Positions 6,501-14,032 of a stretch of 64,000 nt of DNA are shown piece by piece. Source of the DNA: Myxococcales bacterium (GTDB lineage Bacteria; Myxococcota_A; Bradymonadia; Bradymonadales; GCA-2716585); the NCBI GenBank assembly GCA_002716585.1, contig PBBL01000047.1, positions 149,314 to 213,313 of the forward strand, given 5' to 3'. Position 1 is the first letter of the stretch; each line of letters starts with the position of its first letter. Both the position numbers and the translations under genes were made by a program. The notes beneath the pieces are model-generated. The model was not told where the DNA came from. It did no database searches and was given only the letters and a program-made list of their open reading frames with translations.

Positions 6501-9461
6501 GCGAGCATGCGGCACGGCGACACGACGCGCGTGCCTCAGGCGGCGGTCCAGGCGCTCTCCAACCTGGCGCGGCTGTTGACGCTCCGCCAGGAGCTGGAGG
6601 TGGCCCGCTACCAGGTGGAGCGGGCGGTGCGGATCGTGACGGCGCAGGGCTACGCGTCGTTGCAGGCGCTGCTGCTGCGGACGATGGCCGACATCCAGAG
6701 CCGCTCGGGGAAGCCCTACGCGGGCATGGTGGCGATCGAGGAGGCGTACCGGATCGCGATCAGCTCCGGTGATCAGGACGCGATCCACCGCTCCGGTCGG
6801 AGCCTGCTGTTCCACTACGGTGAGTTCGGGCTCGTGGAGCGGGTCCAGGAGCTGTACGACCAGCTGACGGCGGACGTCGCGCCCGATTGGGTGGTGGAGC
6901 TGAACTACGTCTCGGCGCGGCTGTGCTGGGGCGACGTGGAGGAGGCGCGGCGGGCGCTGGCGAAGACGCTGGAGCAGTTCGACGTGGAGTCGTTGGTGGC
7001 GGGGACGCAGGCCTGGTTCGCGATCAGCGCCAGCGAGCTGTCCCTTGGGGAGGGGCAGCCCTGGACGGCGGTGGAGCAGGCCAAGCACGGCCTGGAGCTG
7101 TTCGACTCGGACAACCAGCCCGCGCCGTCGGTTCGGCTGCACCGGAGCGTCGTCATGGGGATGCTTGAGCTGCGCGAGCTGGATGAAGCGGAGCAGTGGC
7201 TCAAGCGCCTTGAGGTGCTGGTGAACAAGCACAGCCTCACCGACCAGAAGCCCACCGTCCTCTACCTCCGCGGTCGGCTCGCGCAGGCGCGAGGGCGGCT
7301 GTTGGACGCGCGTCAGTACCTTGCCCAGGCGAACGAGTACCTGGAGCAGTGGCTGGCGGACATGCCCGAGGCGTACCGCGAGGGGTACCTGCGCAACCAG
7401 CGCCGCGCCATGATCGCGCAGGCGGCGCTGGAGTCGAGCAGCTGGACCGAGCGGGACAGCCTCTTCAAGGACATGCGGCAGCTCCTGGGCATCGTGCGCG
7501 CGCTCCAGAGCAGCTCCTATCAAAACCTGGACGCGATGCTCGGGCAGGCGTTGGACGACATCACAGGGTTTACGGGCGCGGATCGCGGGATCATCTTCCA
7601 CATCGAGCCCTGGGCGCTCAGCGAGGATCAGGATCAGGAGGAGGCGCGGGAGGAGGCGCTGTTCGTGCTGGAGCGCGACTGGCCGTCGGAGGTGGAGCCG
7701 GAGGCGTGGGCGTTCCGAGTCGCCCAGGTGCGTGGCTTCGGGAGTCAGGATCTGACCCGGCGCTCTCGCACGAGCCAGACGGTGATTCGACGGGTGTTGC
7801 AAGAAGGCAGGCCGGTCATCAGCGCCAACGCGTTTGAGGATCGGCGCTTCTCGCAGAGCGGCTCGATCGTGGATCTCGGGACGCGGAGCATCCTGGTGAT
7901 CCCGCTGCGCCATGAGGCGCGGATCAGCGGCCTGGTCTACCTGGACAGCAAGGAGGGGCAGCAGTTCACGCAGTCGGATCTGGAGCTGCTGTCGATGCTC
8001 GGCGATCAGCTCGGGGCGGTGGTGCAGAGCGTGCAACACAAGGAGGCGATCCGCTCGGTCTCGGAGACCTTCCCGCGGATCCTGGGCGAGGCGGACGCGC
8101 TGCTGAGCGTCCTGACGGCGGCGGAGAAGGTGGCCCCCACGACGATGCCGGTGTTGATCCAGGGGGAGACGGGGACGGGCAAGGATCTGCTTGCGAAGGG
8201 GCTGCACGAGGCGTCGGAGCGGGCGCAGCAGCAGTTCGTGGCGCTCAACTGCGCGGCGCTGCCGGAGTCGCTGATCGAGGCGGAGCTGTTCGGCGCGGCG
8301 CGGGGGGCCTTCACCGGGGCGATCCAGGATCGCAGCGGGCTGTTCGAGCGGGCGAACGGGGGGACGCTGTTCCTCGACGAGATCGGCGATCTGCCGCTGG
8401 CGGCGCAGGCGAAGCTGCTGCGGGTGCTTGAGGAGGGGGTGGTGCGTCGGCTGGGCGACGGCCGCGAGCGGGAGGTGGACGTGCGGTTCATCGCCGCGAC
8501 CCACTGGGATCTGCAGCGTCGGGTGCAGGAGGGGAGCTTCCGCGAGGATCTGTTCTACCGCTTGAGCGTGGTGAGTCTGAGGTTGCCCGCGCTGCGCGAG
8601 CGCCGCGAGGACATCCCCGGGCTGGTGCTCTACTTCTACAACCTGTTCATCGACAAGCACAAGCTGACCACGCCGCCGCCGTCGCCCGAGCTGCTCAAGC
8701 AGCTGGAGGGGGAGGCGTGGCCAGGGAACATCCGTCAGCTGCGCAACAACATGGAGCAGGCGATGATCTTCTCGCAGGGGGGCGCGCTGACCCTGGACGC
8801 CTTCCGCTCCACGGCGGGGCGCCAGGTGCAGCCGCCGACCCCTGTGGAGTCACCCGTGATGGGCGGCGGCTCACCCATGCCAGGAGGGTGGCCTCAGCCA
8901 TCGCCAGGGTACGGCGCCTCGCCGTACCCCAGCGCCCCGTGGGGGTGGTCGCCCTATGGGCCCTGGCCCGGGTGGGGCTGGCCCCAGCCGGGTTGGCCCC
9001 CCTCCCAGCCCTGGGGAGCATCCCAGGGGGTGGCCCCTCAGGGTGGGGCGCCTCCGAGCTGGCCTCAAGCGGGCGGGTGGCCCCAGCCCCCAGCGGGGTG
9101 GCCGCCTCCGGGCTGGCCTCCAGGGACGACCCTCCCGCACCTCGCTGAATCGAGCGGAGAGGAGGGGCCGCCGCCCGTCCGTGAAGCGGCCCCCGAGCCG
9201 GAGCGCCCCGATGGGCGTGATGACCCTCGCGGGCGGGCCGATGGGGTGAGGGACGTGGTGTTTCAGCCGGACGGGACGCCGAGCTGGAAGGTCTCGCTCG
9301 ATTACGAGGGCGGGGATCTGAACGACGCGCTTTGGAAGGTGCGGGCGCAGATGGCGCTCCGCGCGCTTGAGGCGACGGGGGGCAACAAGAGCCGGGCCGC
9401 TGAGCTGCTGGGGATCTCACGGCGGATGTTCTACAACATCCTTGAGCAGCTCGATCGGTGA
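3579..9461 (+). CDS. Ser/Thr protein kinase - AAA/TPR - GAF - sigma-54 activator - Fis fusion protein
   Basis: A 1960-residue signalling protein. Residues 21-300 are a eukaryotic-type kinase with VVLKRL, HGDLKPHNLL (HGD replacing HRD, near 141) and DFGL (near 163). Residues about 308-600 resemble the PknK/MalT-like ATPase, but its P-loop reads GPEGVGRRR, with arginine where lysine is expected. TPR-like helices run from about 650 to 1290, then a GAF domain at about 1305-1490. Next is a sigma-54 AAA+ domain with Walker A GETGTGKD (near 1529), the sigma-54 contact loop GAFTGA (near 1575) and Walker B GGTLFLDEIGD. A Pro/Trp/Gly-rich linker of about 100 residues (near 1755-1855) leads to a Fis-type helix-turn-helix at the C-terminus (GNKSRAAELLGISRR). 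It probably couples an intracellular signal to RpoN-dependent transcription; rpoN lies at 54762-56246. It is cytoplasmic, with no membrane segment. Whether the kinase part is active is unknown. Confidence 0.9.
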   Translation: MSELSRRREVVSKQPELVMRGRYELLRELGRGSGGVVHLAYDRLRRSRVVLKRLWESPSDGELSEQRESFHLLTRLKHPALPNLLDWGTDAETSRAYYTKEYVLGESGERLAGRLEPSAVARLGRLLAETVGLLHRSGYCHGDLKPHNLLIRGEGEEVEATLIDFGLIFRPERELRGVRGTSYYIAPEVLLGQAPGRASDSYALGATLYHLLYGHPPFMEGGEEALSSRSRSDDAHDELVTRILNDAPVIPSPRWAPPLEAGEVAAARSLEVVIRGLMSRDLEVRRQTLEALPESLGAWAPLQAEVSSGAFVGRARQVQRMVSWALGRKAQGDGLKPVMWLWGPEGVGRRRLLSVVHAELRDHGVAFLEHEVGGVETDTMLEDVARQFLIAHPDAVERRTELLDEIALHGGALDAQTGGQEARRRRLLDHVFQASRRQPTVVVVHGLTPDHPSLQTLVAMARYFKADGLRAAEERSRLAVVVVSSSSPGDFREEGWEEVFERQPRTLRLEPFHSAEVERFLHDNLPPDARPRRIEPVLKATGGLPARLVELVQYLIEAWRNGRTPSLEVLEEQDGLERLLSERLEQQGSAARAVLGTLVVVERPLNQEELARLLPEHRVTPGLLRALVGDGLLERVAQDVTVTNPRYRVGLASTRAAARRLPFVESEAVRQEIAYRVAQLLVSIRQERPDEVEPLDVLRWLHRAEQWDALLREGQEIAQGYVPAQRYEAASQAVVWCLEAIERLGEVRAADEPPRLKPLTRLTRQQPSPEEQPDAFTEEALGHARERLLLLQLVISRDTDRYPDTEALGRELLERWCAQEGLERGFVDAFHEERTRDEMLERDWSLFLRRIPGDATSPGSLTEDEASVLAFMVRASLGDKRHGVALHRAWLLIERLLGTRMVSPWLIVFRTLAGILWNTSRRGDLLVAVDQFSMKPELLQHMKMSERASLLNLRAALLEVEEEHERALQGYELAASMRHGDTTRVPQAAVQALSNLARLLTLRQELEVARYQVERAVRIVTAQGYASLQALLLRTMADIQSRSGKPYAGMVAIEEAYRIAISSGDQDAIHRSGRSLLFHYGEFGLVERVQELYDQLTADVAPDWVVELNYVSARLCWGDVEEARRALAKTLEQFDVESLVAGTQAWFAISASELSLGEGQPWTAVEQAKHGLELFDSDNQPAPSVRLHRSVVMGMLELRELDEAEQWLKRLEVLVNKHSLTDQKPTVLYLRGRLAQARGRLLDARQYLAQANEYLEQWLADMPEAYREGYLRNQRRAMIAQAALESSSWTERDSLFKDMRQLLGIVRALQSSSYQNLDAMLGQALDDITGFTGADRGIIFHIEPWALSEDQDQEEAREEALFVLERDWPSEVEPEAWAFRVAQVRGFGSQDLTRRSRTSQTVIRRVLQEGRPVISANAFEDRRFSQSGSIVDLGTRSILVIPLRHEARISGLVYLDSKEGQQFTQSDLELLSMLGDQLGAVVQSVQHKEAIRSVSETFPRILGEADALLSVLTAAEKVAPTTMPVLIQGETGTGKDLLAKGLHEASERAQQQFVALNCAALPESLIEAELFGAARGAFTGAIQDRSGLFERANGGTLFLDEIGDLPLAAQAKLLRVLEEGVVRRLGDGREREVDVRFIAATHWDLQRRVQEGSFREDLFYRLSVVSLRLPALRERREDIPGLVLYFYNLFIDKHKLTTPPPSPELLKQLEGEAWPGNIRQLRNNMEQAMIFSQGGALTLDAFRSTAGRQVQPPTPVESPVMGGGSPMPGGWPQPSPGYGASPYPSAPWGWSPYGPWPGWGWPQPGWPPSQPWGASQGVAPQGGAPPSWPQAGGWPQPPAGWPPPGWPPGTTLPHLAESSGEEGPPPVREAAPEPERPDGRDDPRGRADGVRDVVFQPDGTPSWKVSLDYEGGDLNDALWKVRAQMALRALEATGGNKSRAAELLGISRRMFYNILEQLDR

Positions 9462-9468
9462 CGTGGGG

Positions 9469-10647
9469 TCAGGCGGTGAGGTGACGCGCGATGCCCATGA
9501 GGTGCTGGGTGGGGTGGGCGGTGTCGTCCAACGAGGGGACGAGCCGGGTCAGGTGGCGCCCGACCGCCTCGATCAGCTGCTGGACGGCGCGGCGGTCGCG
9601 GTCGGCGCTCCGGGTCAGCTCATCACAGTAGCGCTCCAGCTCCTTGAGGAGGTGGCGGAGCGTCTCGGCGTCGCCGTTGAGGCCGAGGGCCTCGATCGCC
9701 TCCTCGAACTCGTCGGGGCTGAGCCGCGCGAGGGTGTCGAGGGACTCGTGGTGGAGGTCGGGTGAGACGCGGTTGACGACGAAGGCGGTGGCGGCGCGCT
9801 CCAGCTCCTTGAGGCGGTCGTTGAGGTAGAGGGCCTCGCGGACGCGCTGGGGATCGGGCCCGGTGATGATCAGGAAGGAGGTCTCCGGGGCGCGCAGGAG
9901 GCGGTCGACCTTCTGGCCGCGCGCCTTGAATGGCTCGGCGGCGCTCTGGATGTCGGCGAGGAAGTCGCCGAGGTCGGTGGCGAACTGCTCACCGAGGGCA
10001 CGAGAGAGGAGGCCGTGGACGAGCGGGCCGGGGTTGAACAGGCGACCGAGGAGCCCTCGCCGAGCCGGGGCGGGGGTGAACCACCGCAGCACGCCCCGAT
10101 CGAAGAAGCGGGTGATGAGCCCGGGCGCCGCCAGGAAGTTCAAGGCGCTGCGGGTGGGCGGGGTGTCGAGGACGATGAGGTCGTAGCGATCGCTCTCCAC
10201 CAGCTCGCAGAGGCGGTCCACGGCCATGTAGTGCTGGAGGCCGGTCATCGCGTGGGTGGTGGCGCGGTAGGCGCGGTTCTGGACGATGCGCTCGGCGGTC
10301 GCGGAGTCGGGGGTCAGGGTGGTGATGAGCGCCTCGAAGGTCTGCCGGGCGTCGAGCATCATGGCCCACAGCTCGCCCCCCGGTGCGGGGGTCGCGCCCG
10401 GCGCGACGGCGTCGATGGCGACAGGGCTCGGGGTGCTCCCGAGGCGTGCGGCGCTGAGCCCCATGGCGTCGGCGAGTCGCCGGGCGGGGTCGATGGTCAT
10501 GACGAGGACGCGGCGGCCGGAGAGCGCGGCGTGGAGGCCGAGCGCGGCGGCGGCGGTCGTCTTGCCAACGCCGCCAGGGCCGCAGCAGATCATCAGGCGC
10601 CCGGTGGCCAGCGCGTCGGCGATTGGGTTGTGGGGTCTGGCATGCAT
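9469..10647 (-). CDS. ArsA/Get3-family ATPase, variant without signature lysine
   Basis: A 392-residue P-loop ATPase of the ArsA/Get3 (SIMIBI) class. The Walker A is GPGGVGKTT, so the signature lysine of the usual KGGVGK motif is replaced by proline. MTIDPARRL follows strand 2, and DTPPTRSALNFL stands where ArsA has DTAPTGHTL. No metal-binding cysteine cluster is apparent, so an arsenite pump role is unlikely. It lies downstream of a second ArsA-like gene on the same strand, 136 bases away. That recalls paired ArsA-like ATPases in actinobacteria (mycobacterial Rv3679/Rv3680), which form a heterodimer. The two products here may do the same. The cargo is unknown. The gene ends 7 bases from the convergent kinase/activator gene. 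Confidence 0.8.
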   Translation of the reverse strand: MHARPHNPIADALATGRLMICCGPGGVGKTTAAAALGLHAALSGRRVLVMTIDPARRLADAMGLSAARLGSTPSPVAIDAVAPGATPAPGGELWAMMLDARQTFEALITTLTPDSATAERIVQNRAYRATTHAMTGLQHYMAVDRLCELVESDRYDLIVLDTPPTRSALNFLAAPGLITRFFDRGVLRWFTPAPARRGLLGRLFNPGPLVHGLLSRALGEQFATDLGDFLADIQSAAEPFKARGQKVDRLLRAPETSFLIITGPDPQRVREALYLNDRLKELERAATAFVVNRVSPDLHHESLDTLARLSPDEFEEAIEALGLNGDAETLRHLLKELERYCDELTRSADRDRRAVQQLIEAVGRHLTRLVPSLDDTAHPTQHLMGIARHLTA

Positions 10648-10783
10648 GAGGCGCCCATCGTCAACCCGACACCTGGCGCGCAGTGGCGGATGGTTGCGTG
10701 TTGTACCAACACGAGCGGCTGGCCCGAATCATCCCCTGGGCGAGCACGTTGGCAAGATCATAGCGCGAGCCTGGGGGGTGAGT

Positions 10784-11749
10784 TCAATACGGCGCCCGGC
10801 GTTGGGCGTCAAGCGCGTTGGTGAGGACGTCGGTCAGGTGGGTGACGAGGTCGGGGTCAGAACGCGCGTTGAACAGGTAGGGGAGCGCGGTCTGTTGCAG
10901 CGAGGGGAGCGCGGCCTTGAGGCGCGCGATCTGGCGCTGCTCCTGGTCGCGCTGGCTCACCCCGCGGACGCCGCCCTCGATGAGTCGGGTCAGCGCCGGG
11001 GGGAGGTCGTCTCCGCTGGCGCGCGCGGTGAGGCGGTTGAGGGCGTCGCGCTCGGCGTCGCCCAGGGGGTTGGGGTGAACCATGTTGATGAACACGTGGT
11101 GGAGGGTGGGGCCGAGGGCTTGCGTGAGCTGTGCGTGGAGCGTGACGGTCTCCAGGATCGGGAGCGGCTCGGGGCGCGTGACGAGGACGATGGAGGTGTG
11201 CTCGGGGTCGCGGAGCGCCTCGTCGAGGCGTTGGGTCAGCTGGGCCAGCCCGCCGACCCGGAGGAGCCCGTGGGCGGTCGAGGGCGCGGTCAAGAACGAG
11301 GTGGCGTGTCCGGTGGAGGGGAGGTCGAAGACGACGGTGTCCCAGTCGCCCTCGGTGGGGTGGAGCAGCTGCCTCAGGTGGAGGAGGGTGGCCAGCTCGG
11401 AGACGAACGGGGCGGTCTTGAAGAAGAGCTGGGTGAAGGGGTTGGACACCGTGGCGCGGGCGATGGTAGGAGAGCGCAGGAAGCGCTGGGTGATGCCCAT
11501 GAGGGCGCGGTCGGGATCGACGTTGCTCGCGGCGAGGCCGCTCGGCGAGCGGACGGGCGCGTGGCCGAGTGGGGCGCCGAGCCCGAGCAGGGGGCCGAGC
11601 GCCGAGCAGGGGCCGGCCTCACAGGCGAGCACCCGGCGCTCGGTCTGCTGATGGATCAGCAGCGCGAGGCAGGCGACCAGCGTGCTCTTGCCCACCCCGC
11701 CCTTGCCGGTGACGAATATCAGTCGCTTGTGGAGCAGTTCGTTGATCAT
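10784..11749 (-). CDS. ArsA/Get3-family ATPase with canonical deviant Walker A
   Basis: 321 residues from the ATG complementary to 11747-11749; an in-frame GTG six codons upstream (to 11767) is an alternative. MINELLHKRLIFVT leads directly into GKGGVGKST, which keeps the signature lysine missing in its neighbour. The switch-like motif is DLPSTGHATSFL, close to DTAPTGHTL of ArsA. The protein is shorter than E. coli ArsA, corresponding to one half of it, and lacks obvious arsenite-binding cysteines. It is the upstream member of the two-gene ArsA-like pair and is divergent from the TPR/MYXO-CTERM gene. The likely role is as the active partner of a dimeric ATPase; the substrate is not inferable. 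Confidence 0.8.
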   Translation of the reverse strand: MINELLHKRLIFVTGKGGVGKSTLVACLALLIHQQTERRVLACEAGPCSALGPLLGLGAPLGHAPVRSPSGLAASNVDPDRALMGITQRFLRSPTIARATVSNPFTQLFFKTAPFVSELATLLHLRQLLHPTEGDWDTVVFDLPSTGHATSFLTAPSTAHGLLRVGGLAQLTQRLDEALRDPEHTSIVLVTRPEPLPILETVTLHAQLTQALGPTLHHVFINMVHPNPLGDAERDALNRLTARASGDDLPPALTRLIEGGVRGVSQRDQEQRQIARLKAALPSLQQTALPYLFNARSDPDLVTHLTDVLTNALDAQRRAPY

Positions 11750-11906
11750 GCCTCGGGGGTCATCCACGTCCCAACGCCGCGCTCTCAGGGTGGGCGAAGG
11801 TGCACGGGGGTGTCAACCGCGGCGGGGCGTGGGGCGCTGGTTGTGTGAAGGTGCCAAGCCGGGCTATAAGGAGCGCCCGACGAACATGGTTGAGACGGAG
11901 GTGTCC

Positions 11907-13271
11907 ATGCGTTCAATCCTGCTGGTTCTGCTCGTTGGCCTGTGCGTGGGCGCGGCGTCGCCCGCCATCGCGGATCCTCCCGAGGGGACGTCGGGGTCGA
12001 GCGTCGTCGAGGCGGAGGAGCTGCCCCCGGAGCTGCTGGAGAAGGCGCGCGAGGGGGCGCGGCTGATCCTGCAGAAGAAGTACGAGGAGGCCGAGAAGCT
12101 GCTCAAGGAGGTTCAGGAGAAGGAGCCGGGCTACGAGCAGGGGTTGGTCAACCTGGCGATCCTGTACGAGCGCACGGAGCGTCTGGAGGAGGCGAGGAAG
12201 CTGCTCAACGAGCTGGTGGACAGGCCCGCGAAGACGGCGCGCCCCTACCTGCAGCTGTCGGCCTTCCATCAAGCCCAGAAGGAGCAGGAGGAGGCGATCA
12301 AGGCGCTCGACAAGGGGGTGAAGAGCCTCCCTGGGGAGGCGTCGCTGTGGGTCCAGCGGGCGCAGCTGCACAGCAAGGGTGATCTGGAGAAGGCGGAGGC
12401 GGACTACCTCAAGGCGTTGGAGGTGGAGCCTGAGAACCGGACGGCGCTCAACAACCTCGGGGTGCTGTACATCAGCCGCAACGCGTACGGCAAGGCGCGC
12501 CCGCTGCTGGAGCGCTACGTCGAGACGGTCTCGAAGGGGGCGTCGGGGCGCTTCAACCTGGCGGCGGTGTATTACGCGCTCGGGGAGCTGGACAAGGGTC
12601 AGGCGTTGTACGCGAAGCTGCTGGAGCAGCGCCCGGGCGACGCGTTCGCCACCTCACAGCTCGCGCTGGGCCACCTCCTCAAGACCCCGCCCGCCACCGC
12701 CGAGGCGCTCAAGGTGCTGGAGCCGAGCCGCGGCAACGACGCCGCGCACCTCCTCTACGCGTTCGGGATGGTCGAGCTGTTCAAGGGGGACGCCAAAGCG
12801 GCGCTGCCGCTCTTGAGCAAGGCGCGCGACACCGCGAAGGGGCAGACCTACCTGGAGATGGCGGAGGCGGAGGCGCTGCGCGAGGTGGGGCGCCTGGACG
12901 AGGCGTGGAGCCGCCTGGAGGCGATGGGCGGCGATCAGACGTCGGTGCGCTCCTTCTTGTTGACCTATCAGGGGTTGGTCCGCGTCTCGCAAGGTCAAGC
13001 GGCGGAGGGTCGCAAGCTCATTCAGGAGGGGGTGGCGTTGCAGCCCCACTACACCCAGCCCAGCGACCTCGCTCACCTGATGCGCCTGCCGCCTCAGGCG
13101 ATCAAGGAGGTGGAAGGGGCGCTCGCCCCCGCGCAGGCCTCACCGCCGTCCACGACGGGGGGGAAGGGTGGGTGCGGGTGCGCGCAGACGCCCCCTCCGC
13201 CCGGTGGGTCGGCGGTGGCGTGGCTGGGGCTGCTTCTTGGGGCCTGGGTCGTGGTGAGCAGGCGTCGATGA
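11907..13271 (+). CDS. Secreted TPR protein with MYXO-CTERM-like sorting tail
   Basis: A 454-residue protein. The start is the ATG at 11907, preceded by GGAGGT at a good distance and opening a signal peptide (MRSILLVLLVGLCVGAASPA). TPR-like helical repeats fill residues about 45-400, for example YEEAEKLLKE and ENRTALNNLGVLYISRNAY. The C-terminus has a Gly-rich stretch with GCGC, a Pro-rich spacer, a hydrophobic helix (AVAWLGLLLGAWVVV) and a final SRRR. That is the layout of the MYXO-CTERM sorting signal, in which the cysteine motif is lipidated and the tail removed by a myxosortase. The protein is therefore probably surface-anchored. TPRs suggest a scaffold in an envelope complex; the partner is unknown. 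Confidence 0.8.
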   Translation: MRSILLVLLVGLCVGAASPAIADPPEGTSGSSVVEAEELPPELLEKAREGARLILQKKYEEAEKLLKEVQEKEPGYEQGLVNLAILYERTERLEEARKLLNELVDRPAKTARPYLQLSAFHQAQKEQEEAIKALDKGVKSLPGEASLWVQRAQLHSKGDLEKAEADYLKALEVEPENRTALNNLGVLYISRNAYGKARPLLERYVETVSKGASGRFNLAAVYYALGELDKGQALYAKLLEQRPGDAFATSQLALGHLLKTPPATAEALKVLEPSRGNDAAHLLYAFGMVELFKGDAKAALPLLSKARDTAKGQTYLEMAEAEALREVGRLDEAWSRLEAMGGDQTSVRSFLLTYQGLVRVSQGQAAEGRKLIQEGVALQPHYTQPSDLAHLMRLPPQAIKEVEGALAPAQASPPSTTGGKGGCGCAQTPPPPGGSAVAWLGLLLGAWVVVSRRR

Positions 13272-13561
13272 GCGCCCCGGCGTTGCGCCGAGGTGGCGAC
13301 GCGCCGCCGCGCCTGGGCGCGGCGGTGAGCGCCGGTGACGGCGCGCCGTATCAGGTAATGTTGCGTCGGCTGGGCTGACGTGCTTTGATATGGCTTTAGA
13401 AGGGTGTGCAAGGCCTGCTGTATGAACACCGTGTGGGTGGGGCCTTGTGTGTGTCAAGCGCCTGTTGTGCGCACATCTCCCTCAAGCCGTCGGTCTGGTC
13501 GCCGATGGTGTTGGAGGAGAGCCCTTGATGTTTCGGGGCCATAGTCAACACGAGCCACAGC

Positions 13562-13834
13562 ATGGTCGAGCGGCGACGCTATCGACAAAACCCAACCATC
13601 CCAGCCCGCGAAGTTGGGGGCATCACCGCTGTCATTACGCCAAGGACGTCACGGATCCACCGCCTGAATCAGGTGGGGGCCGAGGTGTGGCGCGCCTGTG
13701 AAGGGGGCGGTGCGACTCTGGATGAGCTGGTGGGGGTTGTGGCGAAGCGCTTCGTGGTGGACGAAGAGCGTGCGCGCGAAGACATTCAGGCCTTTCTCAA
13801 AGATGCGATCGACAAGGGGCTCATCCTGGTGTGA
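13562..13834 (+). CDS. PqqD-family peptide chaperone (RiPP recognition element)
   Basis: A 90-residue PqqD-type domain. It begins RYRQNPTIPAREVGGITAVIT, has the conserved HRLNQVGAEVWRAC near residues 33-46, then LDELVGVVAKRFVV, and ends DIQAFLKDAIDKGLILV. PqqD proteins bind the leader of a peptide precursor and present it to a radical SAM enzyme. The only in-frame start after the TGA at 13526-13528 is the ATG at 13562; it lacks a strong ribosome site. The 290 bases upstream (13272-13561) hold no convincing gene. Downstream on the same strand come the giant lipoprotein, the candidate precursor and an HprK-like gene; the radical SAM enzyme is about 10 kb away. This is one of the best-supported parts of the RiPP-like locus. 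Confidence 0.88.
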   Translation: MVERRRYRQNPTIPAREVGGITAVITPRTSRIHRLNQVGAEVWRACEGGGATLDELVGVVAKRFVVDEERAREDIQAFLKDAIDKGLILV

Positions 13835-14032
13835 GCCCTCGCGGGGGGTGCGCTGTCGCGAAGGCGGAGCGCGCTTTGTGTGTTCAGGCTGGGTTCGGTC
13901 GAGCGGCGGAGGTTTTGTTTTGGCTCCGTCGCCCCCGTTCCGATACTTCCCTTGGCTGATGGATTGAAGAGGAACCCTCGCCCATCTCCAAGCTCCATGT
14001 GTCAACGAGATGGTGGCCCCTGAGGAGAACTT

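Noticed and set aside
10750..10764. TGGCAAG-N4-TAGC, a sigma-54 -24/-12 lookalike on the plus strand
   Set aside because: Spacing is right, but it points into the 3' end of a minus-strand gene with no plus-strand gene downstream.
9469..11767. Arsenite efflux operon
   Set aside because: There is no arsB, arsR or arsD, and neither ATPase has the arsenite-binding cysteines.
13422..13541. Small cysteine-containing frame upstream of the PqqD gene, considered as a second precursor
   Set aside because: It has no ribosome site, tryptophan/arginine-rich random-looking sequence, and no leader-like part.
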